NCBI GenBank assembly: GCA_910574455.1 | Contig: CAJSYZ010000008.1 | Span: 1,924,707-1,988,706 of the forward strand | Source: Trichaptum fuscoviolaceum | Lineage: Eukaryota; Basidiomycota; Agaricomycetes; Hymenochaetales; Trichaptaceae | Length of the DNA stretch: 64,000 bases | Direction of reading: 5' to 3' | In this document: one piece after another, positions 37,421-47,039 of the stretch | Numbering within the stretch: position 1 is the stretch's first letter | Layout of the letters: every line of letters begins with the position of its first letter | Program-made: the position numbers and the translations under genes | Notes under the pieces: generated by a model | Told to the model about the DNA's origin: nothing | The model's input: the letters and a program-made list of their open reading frames with translations, nothing else | Databases searched by the model: none

Positions 37421-38860
37421 TCAGTCATCCCTGGACACAACTCGAAACCGGAACCATGCCGATATGGGAAATGGGATCAATGCACCCCAATCCGCTTTGA
37501 AAGAAGTAGATTGAATGAAGGCACGTTTCTTGACCTTAGAGCTGGGGGGATTGCGCTGTCGGCCGATAATCGACTTATTCTGCATATTGAAACCGAGCGA
37601 TCTCCGTTTCGGCGGCAATGGTGGTGGCACAGAGGTGTTTGTCGTGGAATAGGACATGACTACTTGAACGATATCTAAGATGAAGTAATACTTTTTCCCG
37701 TTTGATGCATTCGCAATTTGCGTCGTGAGCTGCTTTGCCAACGTCAGGTAGACTGTTTGACGCACCTCTCATCAATGAGCTCGAGCTCAAGGTTGCGGTA
37801 CTCGAGGCATCGGACGCAAATACCGACACCGGAATTTCCGAAATCGATCCAGAGGATGGGGTGTGGTGGGGAGGCTGATCCCATCGAGCTCGCCTTCGCG
37901 TTTGGTGATCTCGGGCTTCTTGACGTCCGCGTACAGGAAGAAGTTGCAGAAGAGCGCTTGAGCCTGCCTAGGGCTTGCGCTTTTGAACTCGATCCAAACA
38001 TCCATGCCACCGGGGCGCGAGAGCGCGGGGTCGAAACGCTCAAGATGGTTCGTCGCTTGCACGAGAAGAGGAAGCGGCCAACAGCAGCGGCGACACCATC
38101 AAGTGCATTAAGAAGGCCAGAAAGAGAGAGCGTGTTCACGTTGGATAGAGTGTCATATTTCTTGCTTTTCTTCTTCTTGCCAATTTCTTCATTGTCGTCA
38201 TCATCGTCATCTTATCCTTGTTGTCGGACAACAAAGAGCTCTTCTTCTTACCACCAGGAACACAGGTTGAGGACCCGTCGCGCGAAGTTGAGCGAGTGAA
38301 TGCAGCGTCAAGGTCCTCGAGAAGGACAATTCACGGGGCAGGCACACGGCCCATAAGCGACGACAACGTCACATCGTTCATCCAAAAAGCGGAACGTGAG
38401 ATGGCGAGAATGTCGAGCATGAGCGCGCCAGCAAGGGCATGGATCAACGATGATCTGCCCAAGCCAGGGACACGATAGAGGAAATTGTCGCGACGAGAGT
38501 GGTTACCACGGTCAGTGCACCACTGATTCAGAAAGAGAGGTTAAACTTTCAGTCGATGTGTGGCACTTTATGTACATACCTTCTCTGATTGCAAGAAGTC
38601 CCTTGTGTCAGCAAGGAGCATCTCTTAAATCCCCGCCATGAGCCATGGAATCAGCGAAATAGATATGAATTTGATGGTCGTCTGGTGAGGCAAACTGGAA
38701 GCCTTTGAGCTCCTCATCTCCGAATGACTTGTCTCTGAAAGAAGACTTGCCCGGCAAGATGGTGCGCGCTGTCGTCTCGAACTCGTAAGCGTGCTGGCAT
38801 TCTAAGCGCTTCAACAACCATAGCATCAGCCAGTCATGTAGTTGTGTTCATCGGGTCATG
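37421..38860 (-). pseudogene. BCS1-like AAA+ ATPase pseudogene
   Basis: BCS1-family blocks appear in order on the minus strand. A BCS1_N part reads WLMLWLLKRLECQHAYEFET with IHIYFADS. Then come EMLLADTRDFLQSEK, a Walker A region VPGLGRSSLIHALAG, Walker B LLEDLDAAFTRS, NTLSLSGLLNALDGVAA and ATNHLERFDPALSRPGGMD. Disabling changes: the P-loop Lys is Arg (G-L-G-R-S), a TGA stop interrupts between VPAP and IVLLEDLD (plus-strand tca 38331-38333), and the frame shifts between GRFLF and ATNHLERF. The linker WYADRGIPFRRGY expected before Walker A is missing. A dead copy of a family that is commonly expanded in Agaricomycetes. Confidence 0.82.
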
Positions 38861-39429
38861 AGCTATTGTTGCAATAGCGGATAACTACTAGGGCTACTTA
38901 CCAGTCCCCACAACAATGAAAGTGTCTCCGGAAGTCTCTAGTTTCCAACCTGACCATGGCTGTCAGTGGTGGTAGCGGACGACGGAGGGCCTGTGATGCC
39001 AGTGTCAGACCCCACGTGGGAAGTCATCATGTCGATGCTGGGTACTACTAGTAGCAGGAGTGCGATGGCAATGGTGGTGGTGCTGTCTGGCGGTGTTCCA
39101 GAATTGCACCATCTTGCGTGCGCTGTAAACGGTGTGAGCTAGGATTCTGTATCAAATGGTATGTAAATAACGTGAAGTAAAAGGATTGAGAAGGAGAATA
39201 AACTCACCAGCCTTGAACTCCTGTGCCATGCTCGTGCAGACCTCTGTCTCCCATTCCGCCCAGATCTGTTACGACATAATTTAGTACAAAGTGCAGGAGA
39301 GCAGCGCATGGAAGATGTCGTATGTGAAGGAGACAGCGCCAAGGTTGAAGAAAATGACAAGCCTCAAGGTAGTGCAAGAGGATGAGATGAGAGAGTTTGT
39401 GCGCATGGTGGGGGAGTTGAGGAAGGGGC

Positions 39430-39650
39430 TCAGTCTGGGAAAAGGCGAGCGGCGATGTCCACGTCGGGCTCTTGCTGACTCGGAGTCGGGAAAACAATAC
39501 TACCAAGTTGCGTGTCTGTCTTTGAATCAAGGTTGGTCGCAAAGCCCATTTGTTCCAGCTCCTCCGTCGTCTGCCAGAAGGCAATAGCATAAGTCAAGCC
39601 GTCCAGTTCCCTCTGACCTAGAACGTCCCGAGAATAACAACCGGTCATTC
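39430..39650 (-). pseudogene. C-terminal fragment of a third protease-like family member
   Basis: The sequence RELDGLTYAIAFWQTTEELE aligns with SVLDGYTYGVALWQTVKDLE near the C-terminus of paralog 1 and with the DGFTYGVPIWQQLSEM part of paralog 2. Nothing upstream of this ~70-codon piece resembles the rest of the family, so it is a relic. It lies just beside the palindromic mosaic at 39690-39975 and in the same orientation as paralog 2. The DNA from 38860 to 39430 holds no supported gene. Confidence 0.65.
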
Positions 39651-39689
39651 CATTAAAATTATTATACCTAATAGTTGTCGAGCAGAGCA

Positions 39690-39975
39690 GTTGTAGTAGT
39701 AGCCGGACCGACCTTCGCCCCTCAGGCTTAGTTTACTAGTACTAGTAGTTTCCGACTTCAAGCTGACCTCCGAATCGGAAGAACTTCCGAGTCAGAGCCT
39801 GAGACCGAGTCGTGGGACTTCAAGTTCAGCTCAAAAGTTCAAGTTGCCAAACAGTGACCCGTAACGATGTTCGGTCTTCAGGTTGGTAGACCCGGATTCG
39901 AGCCAGTCGTGAATTTATCGAGCAGTAATTAGAGCATCACTGGTGCCAGTGAGTCCAAGTCCGACTCGGAATAGT
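39690..39975. repeat. Palindromic word mosaic between protease-like relic and paralog 2
   Basis: Contains tttactagtactagtag, cttcaagctgacc, gaatcggaagaacttccgag, gagcctgagaccgag, cttcaagttcagc, actggtgccagtgagtc and gtccgactcgga. All five word types of the mosaic are present here in less than 300 bp. Confidence 0.55.
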
Positions 39976-40196
39976 TAGTAAACAATTCATATCGTTTTTT
40001 ATTTACATACAGTCATACAACAACTTGAATACCGATGCACAGAAAACACAAGTATAAGGTCGACGAACACAGAACAGGAGACAAACATACAAAGACACAA
40101 CTTGAATACTAGTGGTATGCACTGGTATGAGGTAATACTACGAAAAGAAAACAGTTAGAAATAGTATGAGTACAAGCCTGAGTCCTCACTGGCAGG

Positions 40197-43121
40197 CTAC
40201 TTCGTCTGACTCCGAGTCTGCGGTTTAAGTGAATTAAAAGGTTCCAATGCTGCTCGTTCCCACTCAACCTTGTGGTGCTCCTCATTAAACCACGCTTTCC
40301 ATGTCCTCGAGCCCTTGTTAGCCCTAGCTACCTTAATCTGTGGATGATATTCCGCAAGTTCCGACATCACTGCATCATCCTTTTGTGATTCGAATCCGAA
40401 ATGAATATCACCGTAACCGGAGGTGCGCATCTCCGACAATTGTTGCCAAATAGGGACTCCGTAAGTGAACCCATCGTGTTGCCATTCCGTCGAAGTCGTA
40501 ACAAAGGTGATTGTACCAAGTGCGTTGGCATCCTGGTCGATGACCAAGCTTCCGGAATCACCTTGGTCTCCAAATATACGGCTACGACCACCGAAGTGCT
40601 TGCTGGGTGGAAATTGCAGGACCGCCTGCCAGCAACTCTCGACGCTCTTTACACCTTCTTTGATTCCACAGGCTTTGCGACGTTTGCCTTTACCGGAGAA
40701 TGTGACATCAAATTCTAGTGTAAGATCGACCCAGTAGGAAGTGAGATTGTTATAAACGCCCACTGTGTGGCCAGTTGTCCAACCAAACTTATATACCCGT
40801 CTTGTTTCAAGCTTCGAGGATACGACCTTTGTGCCATCATTCGCTAGTGCTCTATGGAGCTGCTTATCTTTAATCGCTTGTTCGTCCGTTTCTTCTTGAT
40901 AAAGACGGCTGTAGATGTCGCGCGGTTTCGTGAAATCTTTGATATGCACCAGACCATCATGTACTTGAGTGCCTTCCTTCCATCCCATGAACTCCAGAAT
41001 GTCGTCGAAAGCAGCTGAACCACACATGCTCTTTGGTTCATACCTTCTCAAGTCTGCATAATTCCAAAATTGCCCCTTCCCATGCTGCTCGCAGAGAGTA
41101 GTCATGTCAGATGGGGAACGGTCGTCACAAATCCTGATCAACGCCCAGTCCGATGCATAGGGGTGCTTGCTAGTCCTCGGCTTCTTCGCGTCATCTTTCT
41201 TATTAAACCGATTGAACCTTCCCGGAGAGAATTCGACATATCCAAACTGCTCCATACACTGGACATTCAATTCGCATCTCTTGACCTTGTTGAAGAAAGC
41301 TGTCGCGTCATCGCATTCCTTTTGGACTTCCTTCTTTACAACCTGATCTTTTATGATCTTCTTATCCACGAGAAGATCGAATTCTTTCCTCTGCTTTTCC
41401 AACTCGCGTTCCATCATTCGTAAGTGGTCAGCCAGCTTCTCAGGCGTGAACAGCGAAACATAGGCCGTATAATTCGAGTTCTCGTCATGTTTGTAGTCGA
41501 TGTACTGAGAGGCTTCCGTGATTTTATAGTTCTTGCCAGCGCCTTTCGATGTTTTGTTGCCCTTCTTGTTCCCTTTGACGCCCTTCTTGCCCTTCTTATT
41601 GCATTTCTTGCCTTTCTTCAAGCTGGCATCCTCCAAGTCGCTTTCAGAATCCTCAGGATGAAGATGGAACTGTAAATTAAATGGAATGGTGCCATGTCGA
41701 CAACCGAGGGCATATAAGATGGGCTCCTCGTTTTGTATCTTAATCCCAAACAGTGACCCGGTTGAATAGCTGTCATACTGCGTTTTGCCCCTGGTCTCAG
41801 TGATGCCAAGGCATATCCCAACACATGTGGTGAAAGGCGCAGCAAGGCGCTGTAAGTACGTGTTGGCGGTATGGCGATCTTCATAGTTGCCCATTATACG
41901 TGGCTCAAGAACCATAGGGCTTGCTCGGATCAGGCGGGAGCGGCTGGCGGGAGTGGACGAGATATTTTTCGATCCTGTAGGCCAGCCTTGGCCTTGAACA
42001 CCGTGAGCGGCGTCAGAGTCACTATGAGGGTCGTTGATGCTCTGACCGGGGGCAGACGGAGTGAAAGATGGTCTAGGGCGCTTTAGGTGGTGATTGCCAT
42101 CGACAGCCTCAGGAACGTCATCGTCACCAGCCTGAGTACGGTTACGCTTCATATTAGCAGGGCCATCTGTGTTATCGCCGGAAGCCAGTTTGATATGTCG
42201 TTCCCTAATCTCGACCTCGACATCATAAATTGCGAGCTCCCATAGTATGTCCTTCACCCTCTCCGCAGCCCAGCATCCCACTTTAGGGTGGAGACTGGGC
42301 TCCGTATCAACTCCGATCATAACAACGACGGGCCACTCATTTTCAGCGAGCAACTCGTGTCTAATGCCCACACTGGCAGGGCGTTCGAGGCCAACGCGGT
42401 TAACCTCAAATAGGTTCGCCTTTCCGTGCCCCTTGAGATATAGTGCCTTGAATATCGGCAATATTTTTGGGAACAAGTCTGCATCCCAGAACTCAGTAAT
42501 GCGGTGATCACCCACAACCCCTACGCATTTCCACATGTTAGTCCGTTCCCAGTCGCCGCCGGTGCGCCCGACCAGGCGAGGAGCCCCCTCCAGGCCATAG
42601 TAATATTCCTCCTGTTCTAAAGGCGAGATAGTTTCCCTTCGTGTGGCGCGATTTGGTGCCAGTGTACAGTGAGCCTGTACGACGGTAGGCGCCTGAGTTG
42701 GGGAAGTACTGCCAGGTCGGACAGTGTCAACTTCGCGAGTCGACATGCCAGTGTGAGTGTTTGTTGGCATCCGAGGGGTTCTATGAGGCACTATTGATCC
42801 GCTCATACTCTGATTCTCTGCCACGAGTAGAAGTAGTCAACAAAGCAGGACTACCGGCGAAGGAGAAAGTAGGACTCACCTGGCCATATGCCATCGATGA
42901 CACCTTCTAGTCTCTGCCTTGCAGATCGAATACTATTTTCCTCGTTGGATGGGCGAAAGCCCGTGATCTGCCGAGACAATTCTATCAAATCAAAGCCTTC
43001 CCTTAGCGAAGCTGGATATCACCTCATTAATCATTGCTGCTGGTATAGGAGAACATAGTAGAAAGCTGTAGGACTCACGCGGAATCGGATTTCTACGCGA
43101 TGGCTTGGATGATGCCAGCAT
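40197..43121 (-). CDS. Chymotrypsin-fold (PA clan) protease-like protein, paralog 2
   Basis: Three exons. Exon 1 starts MLASSKPSRRNPIP at 43121, exon 2 encodes SLREGFDLIELSRQITGF...EGVIDGIWP, and exon 3 runs open from 42823 to the stop at 40197. Both introns start gtgagtcctac and end in cag. The shared N-terminal domain is EYYYGLEGAPRLVGRTGGDW through YDVEVEIRERH. The predicted triad is His in LGCRHGTIP, Asp in SDWALIRIC and Ser in DQGDSGSLVIDQ, with YKFGWTTGHTVG before the Ser as in paralog 1. A Lys/Gly-rich insertion (KKGKKCNKKGKKG and similar) separates the His from the Asp and is absent from paralog 1. About 930 residues. The intact triad suggests an active or recently active enzyme. It lies between two repeat mosaics. 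Confidence 0.82.
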
Positions 43122-43124
43122 GAT

Positions 43125-43965
43125 GCTGATTCAAGTTGAAGTCGTTGCTGTTGTGCTTTCGAGTTCAAGATGAATAGGTAGTACTATTGGGACGAAATGG
43201 GAAAGAATGCAGTGGGAAACTGAGTGCGTCGTCTTCAACCAGTGGCACTCAGGCTGGCAGTGCCATGGCACCGGCAGTGCTTACTACTACTACTACTACT
43301 ACTAGTAGTACTACTTACTACTAGTACAGCCGGTTACTAGTAGTACTAAAGATGATTGTCACCCCCCTGATTTCTGGTTTTTCGAGTTTTATTACTTCCA
43401 CATAGCAGCAAAAATTCTATAAATATTTGTGTATAACTAGTAGCGTTTCCACTCCGAGTCGTCAGACTTTCAACTAGTTCAAGTTCAAGTTCCGAATTTA
43501 GTAGCCTGAGTACCCCATGCCCACAACTTGACGTTGCACCCCAGTGAGCCTGAGCGACGTGTCGTGCCCGAGTCTAGTACTTAGGCTTGTTCTTCAACTT
43601 CACACTTCAACAGCTTGAAGCCCTCTCATCCTGAAGTCCACCTGAATTTCATCCTACTTGTAGACTGCTGGCACTGGTGGTGAGTGAGCTTTCAGCCTTC
43701 TAGATCTACTTCATCCACTAACTGAGATCTTCAAGCTTGTACTTCTAGTACTACTAGTAGTAGCTCTACCGATTAGAACCACTCAGGCTACAGCCTCAGG
43801 CCGAGCGTGAGCCTGATCCGCTTCAAGTTCGCTACTACTACTTAGTACTACTACTCGCTACCGAACTTCCACGTGAGGTAGTACCACTACTACCACTACC
43901 ACTACTATTACTAATATTCGGCATCACTACTCACGGCAAGCCTGAGACTCCTCCAGTTTGCAGTT
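43125..43965. repeat. Long palindromic mosaic with (CTA)n arrays
   Basis: About 840 bp between divergently arranged genes. Contains cactcaggctggcagtgcca, cttactactactactactac, agtagtactacttactac, gaacttgaactagttgaaag-like words, cgagtcgtcagac and accactactaccactacc near 43880. It is the longest and densest of the mosaics and would serve as promoter DNA for both flanking genes. Confidence 0.6.
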
Positions 43966-45296
43966 ATGCCATCATACAATAAGAAGCGTCAGCGCAGCCT
44001 GAAAAGTGAAGGTGAGCCTGAGTTTGAGTCGGACCCCTCGCCGGTTCTGACAATTATTTCGAAGAATCCGAATCTGAGTCGGAGCATCGTTCCAGTCGTA
44101 ATCGGTACTCGAAGGGCCGTGAACGTCACTATTCACCGCCGTATTCACAGAAGGACTGGCACAGCAAGAACAGAAGTAATAAACGGAGACTTCATGAGCA
44201 CAGTCTCACGAGCACTCCGGGGCCGAGCCTTACCAGCGCCAGTGGGCAATACCAAGACAGGACCAGCTCTTCATACCCTGCGGACTCGGAGGCGAACTAT
44301 AGAGGCAGCGTTCAACGCGTACACAACAGATATACACCGCGTGAAGAACTTGGAACATACTTTGGCGCCAATGGCTATCGAGGGGAGAGGGGTGTCTGGA
44401 ACTCTGATTCACCGAGTTCCTTTCCCTCCTCCCGGGACGTCGCGCAGAACAATCCGACTATTCCAAATAAGAGGGTTCTTCAAATTAGCCTCCTCAAGCC
44501 TTCAACCCCTTCACCTACTCCTCGGTCTCGATTCAGCCGCAGCCCACGTAGTACTCCAAATGACATGTTGTCGGATTTGCGTTCTAAAGTCTCTGCTGCC
44601 CAAAAATCTATGTGCAGTTCGCCGGCAATTGGAGTATCGGATTCTCAAGTTGATAACGTCGATCAAAGCGAAGGTAACGCATTCTTCCTCCCTTTTCTAT
44701 CATAGTCTGTGTCCAAAGCTAACCCTTCACTGGCACAGAAAACATCGAATCAGCTCACTTGATCCCAAAGAGTTCATCTCATTTGCCAACCCCCTCTGAG
44801 CTCGCGCCCTTAGACGATCCAAATGCAGGAGTCAAGCAGCTAAAGGACTTAACCAAGAAGCTGAAAAAATGGGAGGAATTTCATAAAAAGGATTCCAATG
44901 AATTGAGGGCTCGAGTTACGGATTTGGAGAAGAGGTTTGCCGTGATGGAAGGAGTCCAGAAGAACGTTGCAGATACTTTAAATGACGTATCAGCGTCAAT
45001 CGATCTCGTGGAAGACAAAATGTCTGGGGTAAGTAACATGATCACATTTCTAAAAAGAGTGACATCTAAAAACATACCCTTGTTAGTCACGGCAAGCAGG
45101 CGACGCTGTAAGAATGAGGAAGCTTACAGATAATCTACTGACCTACCTCCGGGAAGGCTGTGCAATTGTCCTTGATTTCACTGGCGAGGAGATACTGAGA
45201 ACCAAGTACTCACTGAATTCTGTTCCCGGCGCTCTCAATTACTTTGCCGCCAACTTTAAGACATTGTCTGTCGTCATGCGTGAACACTTTGAATGA
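43966..45296 (+). CDS. Unknown coiled-coil protein (upstream half of an interrupted gene)
   Basis: MPSYNKKRQRSLKSE is joined, by a 53-nt intron ending ttcgaag, to an acidic/Ser-Arg-rich region in another frame (ESESESEHRSSRNRYSKGRE). Serine-rich disordered sequence follows. A second intron (gtaacg...ggcacag) leads to a coiled coil: LKDLTKKLKKWEEFHKKD, RARVTDLEKRFAVMEGV, SASIDLVEDKMSG. A third intron (gtaagt...gttag) leads to RQAGDAVRMRKLTDN...VVMREHFE and a TGA at 45294-45296. The long frame that starts from the same ATG without splicing is a shadow. The reading frame continues past the TGA into the next entry, so this may be one gene with a nonsense mutation. Family not recognised. Confidence 0.6.
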
Positions 45297-46412
45297 TACC
45301 TTCGAGTTAACTTGCCACCTCCGACTTCGAGTCGTTCCCCGGAACCGGAAGAAATATCCTACACTGTGGTAAAAGACCCACCACATGTCAAATTTATCCT
45401 GAATCGTGAAGCTCGGCAATGTCAAAACCTGCCATTCGACGCATCTCAGGTGAACAAATTAACTGCTTTCCGGTTCTTTCTACCATATTTCCAGCTCCAT
45501 TACAACGCACTTTACGATTTCATCGTAGAAATTGACAAACTCCTCCAACAATCGGCAGCTCTTCAGTTTAATTTCAAGCCCAATGCACAGGAAAGGCTCT
45601 ACTTAATGACGGTGGACAACCCAGGAACTTTCGTAACGCCTGCGGTCGAACTGTTTGGGGGATTGCCTCAGGTACGCCCTCAGCCTGACGTTCACAAGCA
45701 TCTAGTCTTTAAAGACTCGGAGATTGGACGGAGACTGGCGCTCACACTTTGGGACAAGGTCCTCGCACTCCATAACGGTGAAGAAGTGCCGAACTTTGTT
45801 ATGGCCGACGACCTTCGCATCAAATCTGTTGAAGACATGAAAAGGACCTTGAAGGCCTTGGGGCCTAATCCCTCTTTCGCTGATTTTTTGAACAACCTCG
45901 ACTTACGAGATGTCCGTCGTTTGGAAAAGATTCAGTGGGAGTTGATACATGGTTTTAAAGTCGTCAAGAGGTGGTTGCAAATAGTCCTCAACGAGGATCT
46001 TTTCCACACAGTCATGGGTAACCAGCTATCCCGTTCAATCCGCCACGTAATGAACGATATCATACATGCTCGGGAGGAGAGGACTGACGCAGTCCTTGAC
46101 TCTATTGAGAAGTTCACGGCTTACGTAGACTTGAAGGATACCCACAATAGTACCCGCTATGATAAATTTCAAGACCAACTGATAGCAACGGTGCTCGAGA
46201 TATGTAACGATATACCACCCGGAGCGAGGGTTACGGCCGGGGCTTCGACTGCCAGGACGAGTTTATCACCGGGAGAGATCTACAACTCACAGTATCGCGA
46301 TTATCTAAGCGAAGTGATGAACCGAAAGCCTGAGGATATTTGCACACCGATGTATCTTCCTAATGGCAAGCAGGAAGAAAGGTCTTCTAATAGAAACAGT
46401 CACCGCAACTAG
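45297..46412 (+). CDS. Unknown helical protein, in-frame continuation after a TGA
   Basis: After the TGA at 45294 the same frame stays open for 371 codons to 46412 (YLRVNLPPPTSSRSPEPEEI onward). There is no ATG before about 45606, so it probably was the C-terminal part of the preceding gene. It looks truly coding: long, unbroken, of balanced composition, with helical blocks such as FRFFLPYFQLHYNALYDFIV, RRLEKIQWELIHGFKVVKRW and RSIRHVMNDIIHAREERTDA. No known domain is recognised. It stops 72 bp before the terminal inverted repeat of the next element. Confidence 0.55.
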   Translation, partial: YLRVNLPPPTSSRSPEPEEISYTVVKDPPHVKFILNREARQCQNLPFDASQVNKLTAFRFFLPYFQLHYNALYDFIVEIDKLLQQSAALQFNFKPNAQERLYLMTVDNPGTFVTPAVELFGGLPQVRPQPDVHKHLVFKDSEIGRRLALTLWDKVLALHNGEEVPNFVMADDLRIKSVEDMKRTLKALGPNPSFADFLNNLDLRDVRRLEKIQWELIHGFKVVKRWLQIVLNEDLFHTVMGNQLSRSIRHVMNDIIHAREERTDAVLDSIEKFTAYVDLKDTHNSTRYDKFQDQLIATVLEICNDIPPGARVTAGASTARTSLSPGEIYNSQYRDYLSEVMNRKPEDICTPMYLPNGKQEERSSNRNSHRN

Positions 46413-46483
46413 CTGTTGCGGGGCAGAGCTGGACTCGGAGGTGAAGCTATGACTTGGAGTTCCCATGTCAATCACTTAAGCCC

Positions 46484-46570
46484 ATATTTTCAGAAAATTG
46501 CCTCTAATAGAGGGTGATTGAATCAAATGATCAAATCACTGATTCAATCAACTGATTGAATCATTTATTA
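46484..46570 (+). repeat. Left terminal inverted repeat
   Basis: Begins ATATTTTCAGAAAATTGCC. It holds the small palindrome CCTCTAATAGAGG and at least three copies of TGATTSAATCA (S = G or C) before the AT-rich tail atttattaag. Confidence 0.78.
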
Positions 46571-47039
46571 AGTTAGTAATATTTATTACACAATAGAGTC
46601 ATTGCCATATGTATTATATTACACTAAATGAAACCATTTTTACACTCAGAAATACAATTACAGCAAAGGAGATGATTTGTTCTGCAGCTCCGTGCATGAT
46701 TGAGGAGCGTCACGCGCATTTGAAAACGGAGTGCGGCCATTCAAATGGGTCCTTTGTGCAGATGACGGTGCGGAAGTTCTTCATTTAGAGGTGGTATAGG
46801 AGGGTAGGGCGTCGGGTGTCTATGATTTGATAAGGACGCAAATTAGCGTAAGCTCATACGTCCAAGCTCAGAGCCTGCCAGTGCGCGTCGCGACGCGTCT
46901 CGCAGGCGGAAAGACGAAGGCTCACCTTGTACAGCAATTCCAGCTGGTCTAATGTCCATTCCTATTCCATCTCGTCGCCCGAAGCCTTGCACCCAAGTTG
47001 TGGAAGCACAAGTCAGCTGAGTTCCACAAGCAACAAGGA

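Noticed and set aside
39885..39910. tRNA B-box-like ggattcgagcc
   Set aside because: No matching A box or cloverleaf arms at the right distance on either strand; it is part of the CCGAGTC/GACTCGG word mosaic.
43283..43345. Possible CRISPR-like direct repeats of CTA/TAG blocks
   Set aside because: These are microsatellite and palindromic words without regular unit or unique spacers, in a eukaryotic genome.
43966..44799. Single 277-codon open frame from the ATG at 43966
   Set aside because: After the first ~15 codons the true frame moves by one, via a 53-nt intron, to an ESESESEH/SR-rich frame that continues across further introns into the coiled coil; the long unspliced frame is a shadow with Arg/Leu-rich, unlikely composition.
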